Assembly: GCA_025999435.1 (NCBI GenBank)
Contig: BNXH01000002.1
Span: 1-64,000 of the forward strand
Reading direction: 5' to 3'
Source of the DNA: Bacteroidia bacterium
GTDB taxonomy: Bacteria; Bacteroidota; Bacteroidia; Bacteroidales; Dysgonomonadaceae
DNA: 64,000 nucleotides
Shown in pieces: positions 14,561-23,470 of the stretch. Every line of letters starts with the position of its first letter. The first letter of the stretch is position 1. Below the pieces are notes generated by a model, which saw nothing but the letters and a program-made list of their open reading frames with translations, was not told the DNA's origin and did no database searches. Position numbers and translations under genes: made by a program.

Positions 14561-15820
14561 TGGCCTGTTATATTTATATGTCTTGTCATTATTGATAATG
14601 ATAATTCGCTTTACATTCAATCTGTCGTCCATCCCCCATTGACCCTTTACAAAACGGCCTATATATTCATCGGTCAACGGTTCTTTCATTTTCACGATTA
14701 TAACATCCGCTTGCCCGGCAGCTTCGAGGATACGTTTAGACATATTCTTTTTATTTGTTTCTTTAAACTCGGCCGGCTCGCCACCTATAAAGCTATCCGG
14801 GCATTTTGTCGGATGGTTCTCGGTATACTCCTCGCCGTAATATTTCCGCCGGAGCTCCGGCTCCTTCTCGTGCAGGCGTGGCAATAACTTAATGTCTTTT
14901 TCGCCGCTTCCGGCCAGTATCTCCGCGATGGTACGGTTTTCTTCTGTTTCCGGCTCATGTTGCAGCATCGCGTGTTCTTCGTACCCGTCGCGCGTCCTGT
15001 ATGCGTAATCTTCCGGCAGATATTGCATCGCCCGCCTTAATACATCTTTCGGCACACCCTCATAATACGGGTGATCTTTTGGGAATAGCAAGCCCGATTC
15101 GGCTAGATTTGTTTTGAACATGGGCGGCACTTGCGGCAAATATACGGGTGTGTCGCTTTCCTGAGCATCGCTTTCGGGTTCTTGCTCAACATCGCATCGG
15201 CAATTAAAGCCGTTTGGCGGATAGTATGTTTTCCAGAAGTCGTCATTAATATGTTTGACAACCCCGTCAAGCAAACGGTGTTCAGCCCGCACACGGTTGT
15301 CGCCGACGGTGACATAGCGCAACATCGGGAATAAGTCAGCCTCTTTTTTGTATTCGACCCAGCGAGCCGCCATTGTTGCCGAACCGACCGCCGTGTTATA
15401 TTCCGTCTCTAACCAATCATGGTTAAACTTATATCCGATCGCCTCGACCGCTTCTTTAAATTCGTTGAACTCCCTTAGTTTCCCATCGTCGCCGATCATG
15501 GCGTTTGTGATGTCCTGTAATTGCTGGTAGTTTTTTGCGGCTGAAAATTGGAATACATTTTCGACTAACTTTTCTAACATCAGGTGATCGGGTGTGTCCC
15601 AATCGACGGATAAATCACCGTAACCCTCGCTTATGGCGTCGATCAGTTCGCCGGCGGTTTCTTTCACCAAGTCAGGCGAATAGTAATCGTCATTCTTTGA
15701 CTTATAAATATCGTCTGCCAATTGACGGATAAGGTCGTCGAAGTCACCGCCCGAAGCTCTGAGTTTCGCGACCGGCTTATAGCCGCCGCAACATGCACAA
15801 GGCTCGTATAGTGTCCGCAC
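14558..15820 (-). CDS. MuF head morphogenesis protein fused to a PD-ExK toxin-like nuclease
   Basis: Minor head protein of 420 residues. The MuF core is clear: residues 169-190 (YVTVGDNRVRAEHRLLDGVV) and 203-212 with NCRC. The N-terminus carries CACC. After a linker, residues about 305-420 look like the CdiA C-terminal nuclease family: P341-D342 then E351-F-K353 (a PD-x8-ExK active site) and the helix EAAGQADVIIVKM. MuF proteins with toxin domains are known; the domain could be ejected with DNA or attack competitors. The frame stays open upstream of the GTG used here, into the portal gene, so the true start may be further upstream. Confidence 0.8.
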   Translation of the reverse strand: MRTLYEPCACCGGYKPVAKLRASGGDFDDLIRQLADDIYKSKNDDYYSPDLVKETAGELIDAISEGYGDLSVDWDTPDHLMLEKLVENVFQFSAAKNYQQLQDITNAMIGDDGKLREFNEFKEAVEAIGYKFNHDWLETEYNTAVGSATMAARWVEYKKEADLFPMLRYVTVGDNRVRAEHRLLDGVVKHINDDFWKTYYPPNGFNCRCDVEQEPESDAQESDTPVYLPQVPPMFKTNLAESGLLFPKDHPYYEGVPKDVLRRAMQYLPEDYAYRTRDGYEEHAMLQHEPETEENRTIAEILAGSGEKDIKLLPRLHEKEPELRRKYYGEEYTENHPTKCPDSFIGGEPAEFKETNKKNMSKRILEAAGQADVIIVKMKEPLTDEYIGRFVKGQWGMDDRLNVKRIIIINNDKTYKYNRP

Positions 15821-15870
15821 CTGATTGTTTATCGTTGGGGGGGCAAACGTGGCGGGTTTATCGTCTGCCC

Positions 15871-17160
15871 CTACTTGAAATTTGAAGTAAAACCGACCGC
15901 TTTCGATTTATCTTTCTTTTCTTCGGCTGGCGTCGGCGTCGGGCTAGTTAAACGCTGTTTCACCGCATCAAGGGGAACATTAAACGTTTTACTTATCCAT
16001 GTTATAGGAATATCATAATATTGGTTCAGTTCCCGTACCACTTCCCAAAATTCTTTTAATGTAAGTTCAAACGAAGCGTCATATCTGAATTTATGTATTT
16101 GGGGGTCGATAGGGTATCCCCAAGCTTGGAGCATCGGTATAAGTTGACCGTTGGTTATAAACTCGACAATCAGCTTGTCACGGGCGGCGATCTTTTCGTC
16201 CAAGTTTCGTTCGTGTACTTCCGACTGGCTACGGCTCGACCCGTCGTCGGTTAACATTGTTCCGCCGACTAAAGGCTTTGAAATTTCAGAGTTTATGCGA
16301 TCTATCTGTTTATCGTACACTTGATAAGAATCAGCCCCCGAAAAGGGTTTTATATCTATTGTCGTACCCTCGGGCATCACAGCCCGCGCCGCTTCGCCGA
16401 GCGTGTCCAACATCGCTTCTATTTTATCGAGGTCTTGTTTCGCCGTTTTGTTTGTTATGGCTGTAATGAGCGGTTGCCCGTACCTTTCCGAAAATTCCGC
16501 CCATGATTGCTGGGCGTTACGCTTCCAGATAAGTTGCCCGCACATATCGGCAAGCAAGCCCAGATCGTCGTCTTTACCTACTTTTATAATTGAATATTTA
16601 AAAGCAGGGTTTGAATAGTCTATATACCGGTCGTCCCCGACTTTCAGATAAACCCGTTTTAGCATCGGCGAAACATTCCGTCGTGGTATCACTTTAAATT
16701 CAAGTGTCACGGGATCGGTAAGTTCCAGTAAGGTGCAACCCCTTGTTATATGTTCCAGCGCATCGCTCCGAAAATTAAAAAACCATTCTCCCCTGAAAAA
16801 TTCCGTCAATTCGCCCTCAATGTCGCCCGATTGCCTGTTTATGACAGAGAAGTCGGCGCATAACGTTGCATCTTTGCGTAAATTCTTTTCAGAAATATAG
16901 TGTAAATCTGATTGCAGGTTATCGAATAAGTCCTGCAAAACATACAACCGTGGGTTCTCGGGGTGGGTCGCCATGGCCAACGCCCGTCGCCATTCGTCGA
17001 TATCAGCCCTGTTACGGTTTTTAAACTCCTTGATTATTTGAATTACTATTGTATTTTTGTCGGCTTGTTTCCGTGTGATTTGCAAGGCGTTTTCTCCTTT
17101 ATTGAATATCTGCCCCCGCTTTGCCCTGAAAAGACTATTTAAACTAATCTTAAACGCCAT
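15871..17160 (-). CDS. Portal protein, DUF935 (Mu gp29) family
   Basis: Forms the dodecameric DNA channel at the head vertex. The 429-residue protein shows DUF935 hallmarks: SWAEFSERYGQPLI, a helix with EAMLDTLGEAARAVMPEGTTI and ISKPLVGGTMLTDDGSSRSQSEVH near the C-terminal third. Length is shorter than Mu gp29 (512), mainly at the ends. It lies 4 bp after the DUF1320 gene and just ahead of MuF, in the usual portal-MuF order. Confidence 0.92.
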   Translation of the reverse strand: MAFKISLNSLFRAKRGQIFNKGENALQITRKQADKNTIVIQIIKEFKNRNRADIDEWRRALAMATHPENPRLYVLQDLFDNLQSDLHYISEKNLRKDATLCADFSVINRQSGDIEGELTEFFRGEWFFNFRSDALEHITRGCTLLELTDPVTLEFKVIPRRNVSPMLKRVYLKVGDDRYIDYSNPAFKYSIIKVGKDDDLGLLADMCGQLIWKRNAQQSWAEFSERYGQPLITAITNKTAKQDLDKIEAMLDTLGEAARAVMPEGTTIDIKPFSGADSYQVYDKQIDRINSEISKPLVGGTMLTDDGSSRSQSEVHERNLDEKIAARDKLIVEFITNGQLIPMLQAWGYPIDPQIHKFRYDASFELTLKEFWEVVRELNQYYDIPITWISKTFNVPLDAVKQRLTSPTPTPAEEKKDKSKAVGFTSNFK

Positions 17161-17164
17161 ATAT

Positions 17165-17584
17165 TTAATATTTATGATTGTTTGGTTTATATAATGATTT
17201 TATCCTGACCTCGCCCGTATAATCTTCGGGCGGGATAGGCGGTAAGTCGGTCGGGTTGCTTCCTGTTCCGGCATCCCTGAGAAATTCCAAAGCAGTATCG
17301 TAACGTATTTGCCTGTATTCAGGTATTTGGCGGGGCGCTTTCTGTGAATAAAGATGATATATTGCAATATCAATCGTTATCATCACGATGTAAGCGTCCC
17401 GATCGTCGCCCGTCTTGTTTAATACATTTGCCATATCGTAACGCCCTGCAAGGCGTTTGTTTATCTCGCCTATCGCGTATTTTTCGGCTTGTCTTAAGCG
17501 GTGTTTGTTGTCCGACCCGTCCAGTAGTTTAAGTACATCGGATTGTGCTTGTACGTCGTAATCTTCATCAGTTATAAATGCCAT
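17165..17584 (-). CDS. DUF1320 (Mu gp36) head-tail joining protein
   Basis: The 139-residue protein has the family pattern: ITDEDYDVQ at the start, a central AEKYAIGEINKRLAGRYD helix and DRDAYIVMITIDIAIYHLY with a loop ending LEFLRDAGTG. DUF1320 proteins are connector or head-completion proteins in Mu-like phages. In Mu this gene follows the capsid gene; here it lies between large terminase and portal. Spacing to the terminase gene is 2 bp. Confidence 0.85.
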   Translation of the reverse strand: MAFITDEDYDVQAQSDVLKLLDGSDNKHRLRQAEKYAIGEINKRLAGRYDMANVLNKTGDDRDAYIVMITIDIAIYHLYSQKAPRQIPEYRQIRYDTALEFLRDAGTGSNPTDLPPIPPEDYTGEVRIKSLYKPNNHKY

Positions 17585-17586
17585 AA

Positions 17587-19164
17587 TTAAAAACGGTTTT
17601 TTGATTTTGATTGAATTTCTTTTCTTGTTTTTACGCGGACGTTTTCGTTTCCTTTGTCTATCTTGACCGCCCTGTTTACTTCCGATAGTGCCCCCTCGGC
17701 GGCATCCAACCCGTCGAGGGGAATTTTAGCCCCTATTTCAAAAGCCAACATTGTATCGACAAATAAAATCTGGTCGGAATTGTTTTTTTCATCCTCATTC
17801 AGGTAGCAATTGCGCCTTTCCCAAAATCCCGCCGATGCTTCAATACGACCTTCTTTCTCACCCTTTGGGCGTGTATTGGGGACTATGGGGATATAATATC
17901 CCCGAATGTCACCCTCTTCGTCGAAGTCATTAGTAAACATCGACATTGCAAAAAGCCCCTCAAACATATACCGTATATTTTTGCCTGCTAGTTTGCGGTC
18001 TTCGTATGTATCGTACAGCCACTTTGCTACAGCAGGGCGCGTGGTTTGCCTAAAAAAAACATGTAAGAAATGAAATTGCCGCCCGATTTTGCCTATAAAA
18101 ACAATAGACTTCAAACAGGCATTATCTTTGAACGAAAGGTCGCCATACGCCACAATACTATCGTATTTGTGATATGGCAGAATTTTTGTGTATTGTACCC
18201 ATTCCGCTTTAAATACCTTGCCCTCAGCTATGTGAGTATTCATGTACTCGCGCATAAAAGATCGGTAAGGCATTGAATTATATTTCTTTCGCCAATATGC
18301 CGCCGACGTTTTGGCTTCCCATGATGGCTTAAATGTGTTTAAATCCTTGACAGCGTTAACCGTACTGATAAAGAATATATTTTCGTAGCCCTCGTCTTTG
18401 GCTTTTTGCCTGGCTTGCAGGAAATAGTTTTTAAGGCGGTTTGTGAGGCTGTTTTTATGGAAATTGTTATTTGCATAGACAAAGCGTTCCCGCCCGCCCT
18501 CGGCGGCATCAAAGCAACCCCAAACGTCCTCAGTGATAAAGTCGAGATATTCACCCATAAGGCGATCGTTATTTACATGCCGTTTACTGTCGGCATCGTC
18601 AACGGTAATATAATCGGGGCGTTCCGCTTCTTCCCTTGCCCCTCGGGGGTCTTGCCCGAACCCCAAAGCCATAAACCGCACCCCGTCAACTGTCGAAAAA
18701 TCACCATCCGCCCAATCGCCATATTTAAACTTCTCGCCGTAATCCTGTATCAGGCGTTTATTGTACATCAATTGCGCCTGTATGCCGGATAACAGTTTTT
18801 TAGCTTTCGGTTCGGTTTGTCCTATCAGCAACATAAATTTTAATTCTCCTAATTCCAAATAAAGGAAAAGCGGGATTCCCATGTTAATATGAACCGATTT
18901 AGCCGCCGACCTGTACCATTCGGCAAGCAAACGGATAATTCGATATTTTACAATCAGGTTGGCAAGTGTTAAATGAAACGGGGCGCACTTTACTTTTGCA
19001 TAATTCGGGAAATAGTATTCGAACCAATCGCCGTAATTTTTGCGGAGGCGTGCTTTGCGCTTTTCCCGTTCCTGTGGCGTCTCATTTATGCGAATAGTCG
19101 TTGCCTGAGCAATGCGGCGACAATGCTTATCATATTCTAATAATATTTTGTCGTACTTTCCCAT
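17587..19164 (-). CDS. Terminase large subunit (Mu gp28-like)
   Basis: DNA packaging motor of 525 residues. The ATPase half has an RSAAKS P-loop-like Walker A (EWYRSAAKSVHINM) and Walker B PDYITVDDADSK. The nuclease half starts at IVAYGDLSFKDN, where the Asp is the first metal ligand of the RNase H-like fold, and continues with ILFVDTMLAFE. Mu-like headful packaging uses such a subunit with the small terminase encoded just upstream. The gene is 3 bp from the small subunit gene. Confidence 0.92.
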   Translation of the reverse strand: MGKYDKILLEYDKHCRRIAQATTIRINETPQEREKRKARLRKNYGDWFEYYFPNYAKVKCAPFHLTLANLIVKYRIIRLLAEWYRSAAKSVHINMGIPLFLYLELGELKFMLLIGQTEPKAKKLLSGIQAQLMYNKRLIQDYGEKFKYGDWADGDFSTVDGVRFMALGFGQDPRGAREEAERPDYITVDDADSKRHVNNDRLMGEYLDFITEDVWGCFDAAEGGRERFVYANNNFHKNSLTNRLKNYFLQARQKAKDEGYENIFFISTVNAVKDLNTFKPSWEAKTSAAYWRKKYNSMPYRSFMREYMNTHIAEGKVFKAEWVQYTKILPYHKYDSIVAYGDLSFKDNACLKSIVFIGKIGRQFHFLHVFFRQTTRPAVAKWLYDTYEDRKLAGKNIRYMFEGLFAMSMFTNDFDEEGDIRGYYIPIVPNTRPKGEKEGRIEASAGFWERRNCYLNEDEKNNSDQILFVDTMLAFEIGAKIPLDGLDAAEGALSEVNRAVKIDKGNENVRVKTRKEIQSKSKNRF

Positions 19165-19167
19165 AAA

Positions 19168-19608
19168 TCAAGATTCTAAAGCAATTAGATGTTGTAAAAA
19201 CATTTTGTGATACTCAGTAAACTCGACAGCTTTAGCGGGGTTGGTGTCCGCCATGAAGTTGTCGAACATCTGAAAAACAGACATAACGGTGCGGGGGTTA
19301 ACCGATTTTTCCAAAGCTGTTATCGCCGCCATTATTTTAGAAAGTGAATCCGCTTTTATTTTCGGCTCGTTGCCCTCGGCTATATTGTTAGCTTCCCGCA
19401 TCAAGGTTTCTTTTAATTTGACGGGGGTTAACTGCATATCCCGTTTTCTGTCGTCCCAATTACCCGCCTTACGCCAATTAGAAACCGTTTGCTCTGATAT
19501 GTCGTGCAATTCGGCTATTTCCCGCCCCGTTTTTCCAAGAATTATAAAACTCTCTTCGGCTATTTCCCTCAGGCGGTCGAGTTCCGATTTTGTTCTTTTT
19601 TTCTGCAT
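19168..19608 (-). CDS. Terminase small subunit (HTH, Mu gp27-like)
   Basis: The protein of 146 residues (ATG 19606-19608; earlier in-frame ATGs at 19620 and 19650 would place a 9-bp inverted repeat inside the gene) has an N-terminal HTH, TGREIAELHDISEQTVSNWRKAGNW, typical of small terminases that recognise phage DNA. A helical oligomerisation region follows (KADSLSKIMAAITALEKS). It is the first gene of the leftward packaging block, adjacent to the large subunit. Confidence 0.82.
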   Translation of the reverse strand: MQKKRTKSELDRLREIAEESFIILGKTGREIAELHDISEQTVSNWRKAGNWDDRKRDMQLTPVKLKETLMREANNIAEGNEPKIKADSLSKIMAAITALEKSVNPRTVMSVFQMFDNFMADTNPAKAVEFTEYHKMFLQHLIALES

Positions 19609-19616
19609 ACAGTATT

Positions 19617-19717
19617 GCATTTTTGATACAAAAATGCTAATACATACCATAATTTAATAATAAGTGTCTTACTGTTATACACTTATTTTTTACTGTATAT
19701 GTACGGATTTATTTTTG
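19617..19717. promoter_or_regulatory. Divergent late control region
   Basis: GCATTTTTG-ATA-CAAAAATGC (19617-19637) is a perfect 9-bp inverted repeat just upstream of the leftward small-terminase gene, a plausible activator or operator site. TATTTTTG (19710-19717), a TAnnTTTG match, lies 19 bp before the rightward protease start. The two late operons therefore start back to back within about 130 bp. No separate late activator gene was recognised. Confidence 0.5.
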
Positions 19718-19736
19718 CAGAAAAACAATAAAAAAA

Positions 19737-20819
19737 ATGCAAAAAGGCACGCTAAAATTATATGGTGAAATTTGGTCTTGGGGCGATAACTCGGCTCAAT
19801 CATTTATAGCCCGTTTGAATGACCTCGACAACCAAGGGCTTGACGTTATTAATTTACACATCCATTGTTTGGGCGGCGAGGTTCTTGAAGGTATCGCAAT
19901 CTATAACGCTATAAAAGCCTGTAAGACGCCTGTTGATGCATATATCGACGGGGTGGCGGCTTCTATGGCTACTATTGTGATGCTTGCTTGCCGTAAAATA
20001 TATATGGCGGACAATGCCTTTCTGATGATTCATGCACCGTCGGGTTACGCATTTGGCACGAGTAAAGACCTCATAAAGACCGCAAAAGTTTTAAAGGCTA
20101 TGGAAGTGAACTTCCGTGCGGCTTATGTAGCGAAAACAGGCAAAACCGATGCGGAGGTTTCCGTTTGGCTCGACGGTGATAATTGGTTTTCGGCGAAAGA
20201 GGCATTAAATGAAAAACTGATCGACGGTATTGTCGGGGCTGTAGATGCGCAAGCCTCTGTCAAAAAAGAAGAAATCAAAAACAGTACTACAACGATGTTG
20301 TACCAGCGTTATGCGGCGTTGTCTACAACTAAAAATAATAAATCGCAAAATTCTAAATCAATTATGGACAAAGAAAAAATCATTAAACAATTCGGGCTTA
20401 CGTCTGTAACGGTAGAAAGTTCCGAAGAGGCTATCTATGCAGCGATAGAGGTAAAGATGAAAGAAAAAGACAATGCCCTGAATGCTGAGAAAACAAAACA
20501 GATCACGGCGCTTGTCGATAGCGCTTTGGCGGCTCACAAAATTACAACCGCCCAAAAAGACGATTTTGTCACGATCGGGCAGACAGCCGGAATCGAAGCA
20601 TTGCAAACAGCCTTAGATGCGATCAAGCCTGTCCTGAAAATTACAGACTTGATCAAGGACAACGACAACAACGACGGGAAAACAGACCGCTCAAACTGGA
20701 CTTGGGACGATTATCAGTCAAAAGACCCTCATGCACTGGAAGCCTTGGAAAAATCGGACAATGCGGAAGAAAAAAAGGTATTTCAAGCTTTATACGACGC
20801 AAAATACAAAAAGAAATAA
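19737..20819 (+). CDS. Head maturation ClpP-like protease with C-terminal scaffold
   Basis: The 360-residue protein combines a ClpP-type protease (residues 1-165) with a scaffolding tail. Ser in GVAASMATIV, His in FLMIHAPSG and an Asp further on make the triad. A Q/S/N-rich linker (STTKNNKSQNSKSI) precedes Met210, ATG 20364, which starts a 151-residue helical scaffold segment (KEKIIKQFGLTSV to KYKKK). Mu makes protease I and scaffold Z from one gene by internal initiation, and the same is likely here. The capsid gene follows. Confidence 0.9.
   Translation: MQKGTLKLYGEIWSWGDNSAQSFIARLNDLDNQGLDVINLHIHCLGGEVLEGIAIYNAIKACKTPVDAYIDGVAASMATIVMLACRKIYMADNAFLMIHAPSGYAFGTSKDLIKTAKVLKAMEVNFRAAYVAKTGKTDAEVSVWLDGDNWFSAKEALNEKLIDGIVGAVDAQASVKKEEIKNSTTTMLYQRYAALSTTKNNKSQNSKSIMDKEKIIKQFGLTSVTVESSEEAIYAAIEVKMKEKDNALNAEKTKQITALVDSALAAHKITTAQKDDFVTIGQTAGIEALQTALDAIKPVLKITDLIKDNDNNDGKTDRSNWTWDDYQSKDPHALEALEKSDNAEEKKVFQALYDAKYKKK
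20364..20819 (+). CDS. Possible separately translated scaffold protein (internal start)
   Basis: In-frame ATG at 20364 inside the protease gene begins exactly after the flexible linker and would give a 151-residue helical scaffold, as Z relates to I in Mu. Translation from this start is inferred from family precedent; the ribosome-binding region is AT-rich (CTAAATCAATT), as is normal in Bacteroidota. Confidence 0.4.
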   Translation: MDKEKIIKQFGLTSVTVESSEEAIYAAIEVKMKEKDNALNAEKTKQITALVDSALAAHKITTAQKDDFVTIGQTAGIEALQTALDAIKPVLKITDLIKDNDNNDGKTDRSNWTWDDYQSKDPHALEALEKSDNAEEKKVFQALYDAKYKKK

Positions 20820-20850
20820 CGATTTATTCATCATAAAATTATTTGAACAA

Positions 20851-21897
20851 ATGAGAACTAAAATTTTTGCAATTATTCTCGCCGTATTGTTTAATACGGT
20901 TTTCGGCGGCGCGATAGCCTTTGCCGCCGATATTCCCTCCACTGTCGGCATTTTAGGAATGAACATTATAGGCTTGGGGCTTTCTTTCGCCCCTATGCCG
21001 TCGGGCGTCCGTGCGGGCATATATGTCGAAGTATGGACGGGGCAAATTGTCGAACGCTTCACGCATGCGCATAACGGCACATTCCTGGACGGCGTCCCCG
21101 ACTTTAGCCAATATGTAAATAATAGCGTGATTCATTTAGTCGAGGCGGGTTTATCCCCTACGGTATTGATTGACAACACTACTTACCCGTTATCGATTGA
21201 GAATTTACCGGACGGCGATGTAGCCATTACTTTACATAAATTCGAAACTTTGCCGACCCGTGTGACAGATGATGAACTTTACGCGATCAGTTACGACAAA
21301 ATAGGGTTGAAGAAAGACCAGCACGGCGATGCGTTAGCCGAATCGCATTTAGACAAAGCGATTCATGCATTCGCGCCCGTTAGCAACACAGCCAAAACGC
21401 CCGTACTTTACACGACAGGGACGGCTGTCGATGGACGTAAAACCCTGTTGAGAGGCGATGTTGTTCGGCTTAAACGCTTGCTTGACAAACTGAAAATCCC
21501 TAAAAAGGGTCGCCGGCTTGTCCTGTGTTCCGATCATATCAACGACTTACTCGATCAAGATCAAAAATTCAAAGATCAGTACCACAATTACGAAACGGGC
21601 GTCATTACCAAAATGTACGGCTTTGAAATCTACGAAGCTACAAATTGCCCTCTTTTCGACCAGTCCGGCAATAAACTTTCTTTCGGGGCGGTTGCTACGA
21701 CAGGACAATTCGAGGCATCTGTATTCTTCTATGTTTCCCGAATGTTCAAAGCGAAAGGAGACACTACTATGTATTACAGCGAGGCAAAAACCGATCCTGT
21801 AAACAAGCAGAATCTTATATCATTTACGAACCGATTTGTCGCATTGCCTCAGGTGCGCGACGCTTCTTGTGGCGCAATCGCATCGAAAGCCGCATAA
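20851..21897 (+). CDS. Major capsid protein
   Basis: Builds the icosahedral head. I start at ATG 20851 (348 residues); an upstream frame overlaps the protease gene in another phase and is not supported. The position after protease/scaffold and the C-terminal part, TTMYYSEAKTDPVNKQNLISFTNRFVALP, resemble Mu-like capsid proteins that end in a strand-rich P-domain. Unusually, the first 25 residues (RTKIFAIILAVLFNTVFGGA) look like a signal peptide and a second hydrophobic stretch follows to about residue 52; this may be a prodomain removed by the protease. Confidence 0.8.
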   Translation: MRTKIFAIILAVLFNTVFGGAIAFAADIPSTVGILGMNIIGLGLSFAPMPSGVRAGIYVEVWTGQIVERFTHAHNGTFLDGVPDFSQYVNNSVIHLVEAGLSPTVLIDNTTYPLSIENLPDGDVAITLHKFETLPTRVTDDELYAISYDKIGLKKDQHGDALAESHLDKAIHAFAPVSNTAKTPVLYTTGTAVDGRKTLLRGDVVRLKRLLDKLKIPKKGRRLVLCSDHINDLLDQDQKFKDQYHNYETGVITKMYGFEIYEATNCPLFDQSGNKLSFGAVATTGQFEASVFFYVSRMFKAKGDTTMYYSEAKTDPVNKQNLISFTNRFVALPQVRDASCGAIASKAA

Positions 21898-21935
21898 TTT
21901 TTTGATTTACTAACCATTTAAACATAGTTTAAAAT

Positions 21936-22163
21936 ATGGCAAAAAAAGACACAACCGCTAAAACTATGGCGGTAAAAGCGAAAGAGATTGCAGAAGCTAA
22001 CGGCGTATCTGTCGTTTATGCAAATTCAAAAGGGGAATTTTTTACAGTTAAGAATTACGCCCTTAACTCTGAAAAGGACAAAAAGAATGTGCAAACATTC
22101 GACTTCGGCAATGCTGTCGAAGATGTAGAAGAAATCGACAAAATAGAAGCTGGCGATGAGTAA
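21936..22163 (+). CDS. Small phage structural or assembly protein
   Basis: The 75-residue protein has an N-terminal basic helix (KTMAVKAKEIAEANG), a central VYANSKGEFFTVKNYALNS and an acidic tail. It lies between capsid and sheath and overlaps the sheath start by 8 bp. Similar small proteins in this position are seen in Bacteroidota Mu-like phages, but I cannot name a function. It is preceded by CATTTAAACATAGTTTAAAA, a leader motif repeated in this phage. Confidence 0.55.
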   Translation: MAKKDTTAKTMAVKAKEIAEANGVSVVYANSKGEFFTVKNYALNSEKDKKNVQTFDFGNAVEDVEEIDKIEAGDE

Positions 22164-23406
22164 TCGGGTTAATCTGAAAAAAGGCAAGGTCGGGGCTTCG
22201 ATTTTGGGCGGGTACGAAAAGACGTCCGCCCTCGTCGGGGTTTTCGGTACGATCGAAGGAACTGCGGGAGAGCTGGAAACGGGCAAACCCGTTCAGTTCT
22301 TTAATTCGGTTGAAGCCGAGGGTTACGGCGTTGCATCCAACAAGCTTTTACAGCACCATATCTCGGAATATTTCCGTATGGCGGCTGTCAATGGCGGAAC
22401 TGGCGCAACCTTGTACGTGCTGAATCTTGACGACCAAGATTCATTCGCCGACCTGATAAATGATGAAGCGGTTAAGCAAATGGTTGCGGACGCCGACGGG
22501 CAAATATTCAACATCGGATTTGACTTTATCCCGAAATCAACAACCTATGTCGACGGGCTGAACGAAGAAACGTTGCCAGCGATGAAAGCGGCGCAAGCCT
22601 TTGCCGACTGGTGTTTAGAAACAAAACGCCCGTTGCATTGCGTTGTTTCGGGGGCTGCTTATAAAGGGGCGGCGGCTTCGGCTCTCAATCTTCGAGCAAT
22701 CACGCAAAGCGCCGCATCAGTCGAATTGCCGCAAGTATCGCTTGTAATAGGACAGGATTATGATTTTGCCGAAACGCTCACAGGATCGGCGCAAAAGTAT
22801 GCTGCGGTCGGTACATTACTCGGTTGTTTTGCGGCTCAGCCCGTAAGTTATAATATCGGCGAGGTTGAAACAATGTCGCTCACCAGCCCGGCGCGTTCCC
22901 TATGGCTCAATGCCGGCTTATCTTCTCATGTGAGGGTTAAAGAGGTTGAAGCGGAATTGGACAGCCTGAATACTAAAGGTTACATCTTTGGCGAATATTA
23001 CAGCGGACAGGTTGTATTCAACGACGATCATGTGTGTACGCCCGTGATAGTTGACGCCGAGGGCAATATGAACGAACATACTGCGGCGTTGTCACGCACA
23101 AATGCGAAGGTATTTCGGGAAATATACAAGGCTTATCTTCCGAAGATTAAATCGACTGTCCCTGTGGATGCTAGAACGGGTTTGCTCGGCGTGGGTATGC
23201 TAAAATATTTTGAGGGCATCGGAAACGATATATTCGGGCTGATGCAAAATAACAGCGAGATATCCGGCGGCGAAACAGAGGTCGATCCTGAAAGCAATTT
23301 ACTTTTTGGCGACAAGGCGTTGAATGTTTTTTACAATTGGGTTCCAATGGGTAGCATCGGGCAGATAAACGGCACTGTAAATATCAAAAGGCAATTGACT
23401 AATTAG
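22156..23406 (+). CDS. Contractile tail sheath protein (DUF2586-like)
   Basis: Sheath of 416 residues that contracts to drive the tube through the envelope. Typical features: an N-terminal GASILGGYEKTSALVGVFG, an alpha/beta middle with ALNLRAITQSAASVELPQVSLVIGQD, and the C-terminal KYFEGIGNDIFGLMQNN followed by WVPMGSIGQINGTVNIKRQL, where the last strand exchanges with neighbouring subunits. It precedes the tube gene, as in Mu (L then M). Confidence 0.85.
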   Translation: MSNRVNLKKGKVGASILGGYEKTSALVGVFGTIEGTAGELETGKPVQFFNSVEAEGYGVASNKLLQHHISEYFRMAAVNGGTGATLYVLNLDDQDSFADLINDEAVKQMVADADGQIFNIGFDFIPKSTTYVDGLNEETLPAMKAAQAFADWCLETKRPLHCVVSGAAYKGAAASALNLRAITQSAASVELPQVSLVIGQDYDFAETLTGSAQKYAAVGTLLGCFAAQPVSYNIGEVETMSLTSPARSLWLNAGLSSHVRVKEVEAELDSLNTKGYIFGEYYSGQVVFNDDHVCTPVIVDAEGNMNEHTAALSRTNAKVFREIYKAYLPKIKSTVPVDARTGLLGVGMLKYFEGIGNDIFGLMQNNSEISGGETEVDPESNLLFGDKALNVFYNWVPMGSIGQINGTVNIKRQLTN

Positions 23407-23460
23407 TTAATATGCCGATGTGCCAATTAGCAAATGAAATATTTAAATATTAAATTTTTA
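23403..23460. repeat. GCCAATTAGCAAAT word repeat between sheath and tube genes
   Basis: TTAGTTAATATGCCGATGTG and CCAATTAGCAAATGAAATAT, then runs of AAATATTTAAATT. It shares words with 13801-13832 and 42069-42096. Confidence 0.5.
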
Positions 23461-23470
23461 AATTAAAAAG

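Noticed and set aside
14483..14887. 134-residue plus-strand frame opposite the MuF gene
   Set aside because: It shadows the nuclease domain of the MuF fusion, which has clear motifs; only a short RNA from the same promoter was kept as a weak candidate.
20731..20850. Longer N-terminus for the capsid gene
   Set aside because: The added 40 residues overlap the protease/scaffold gene in another phase and look like a shadow; ATG 20851 gives a normal gap of 31 bp.
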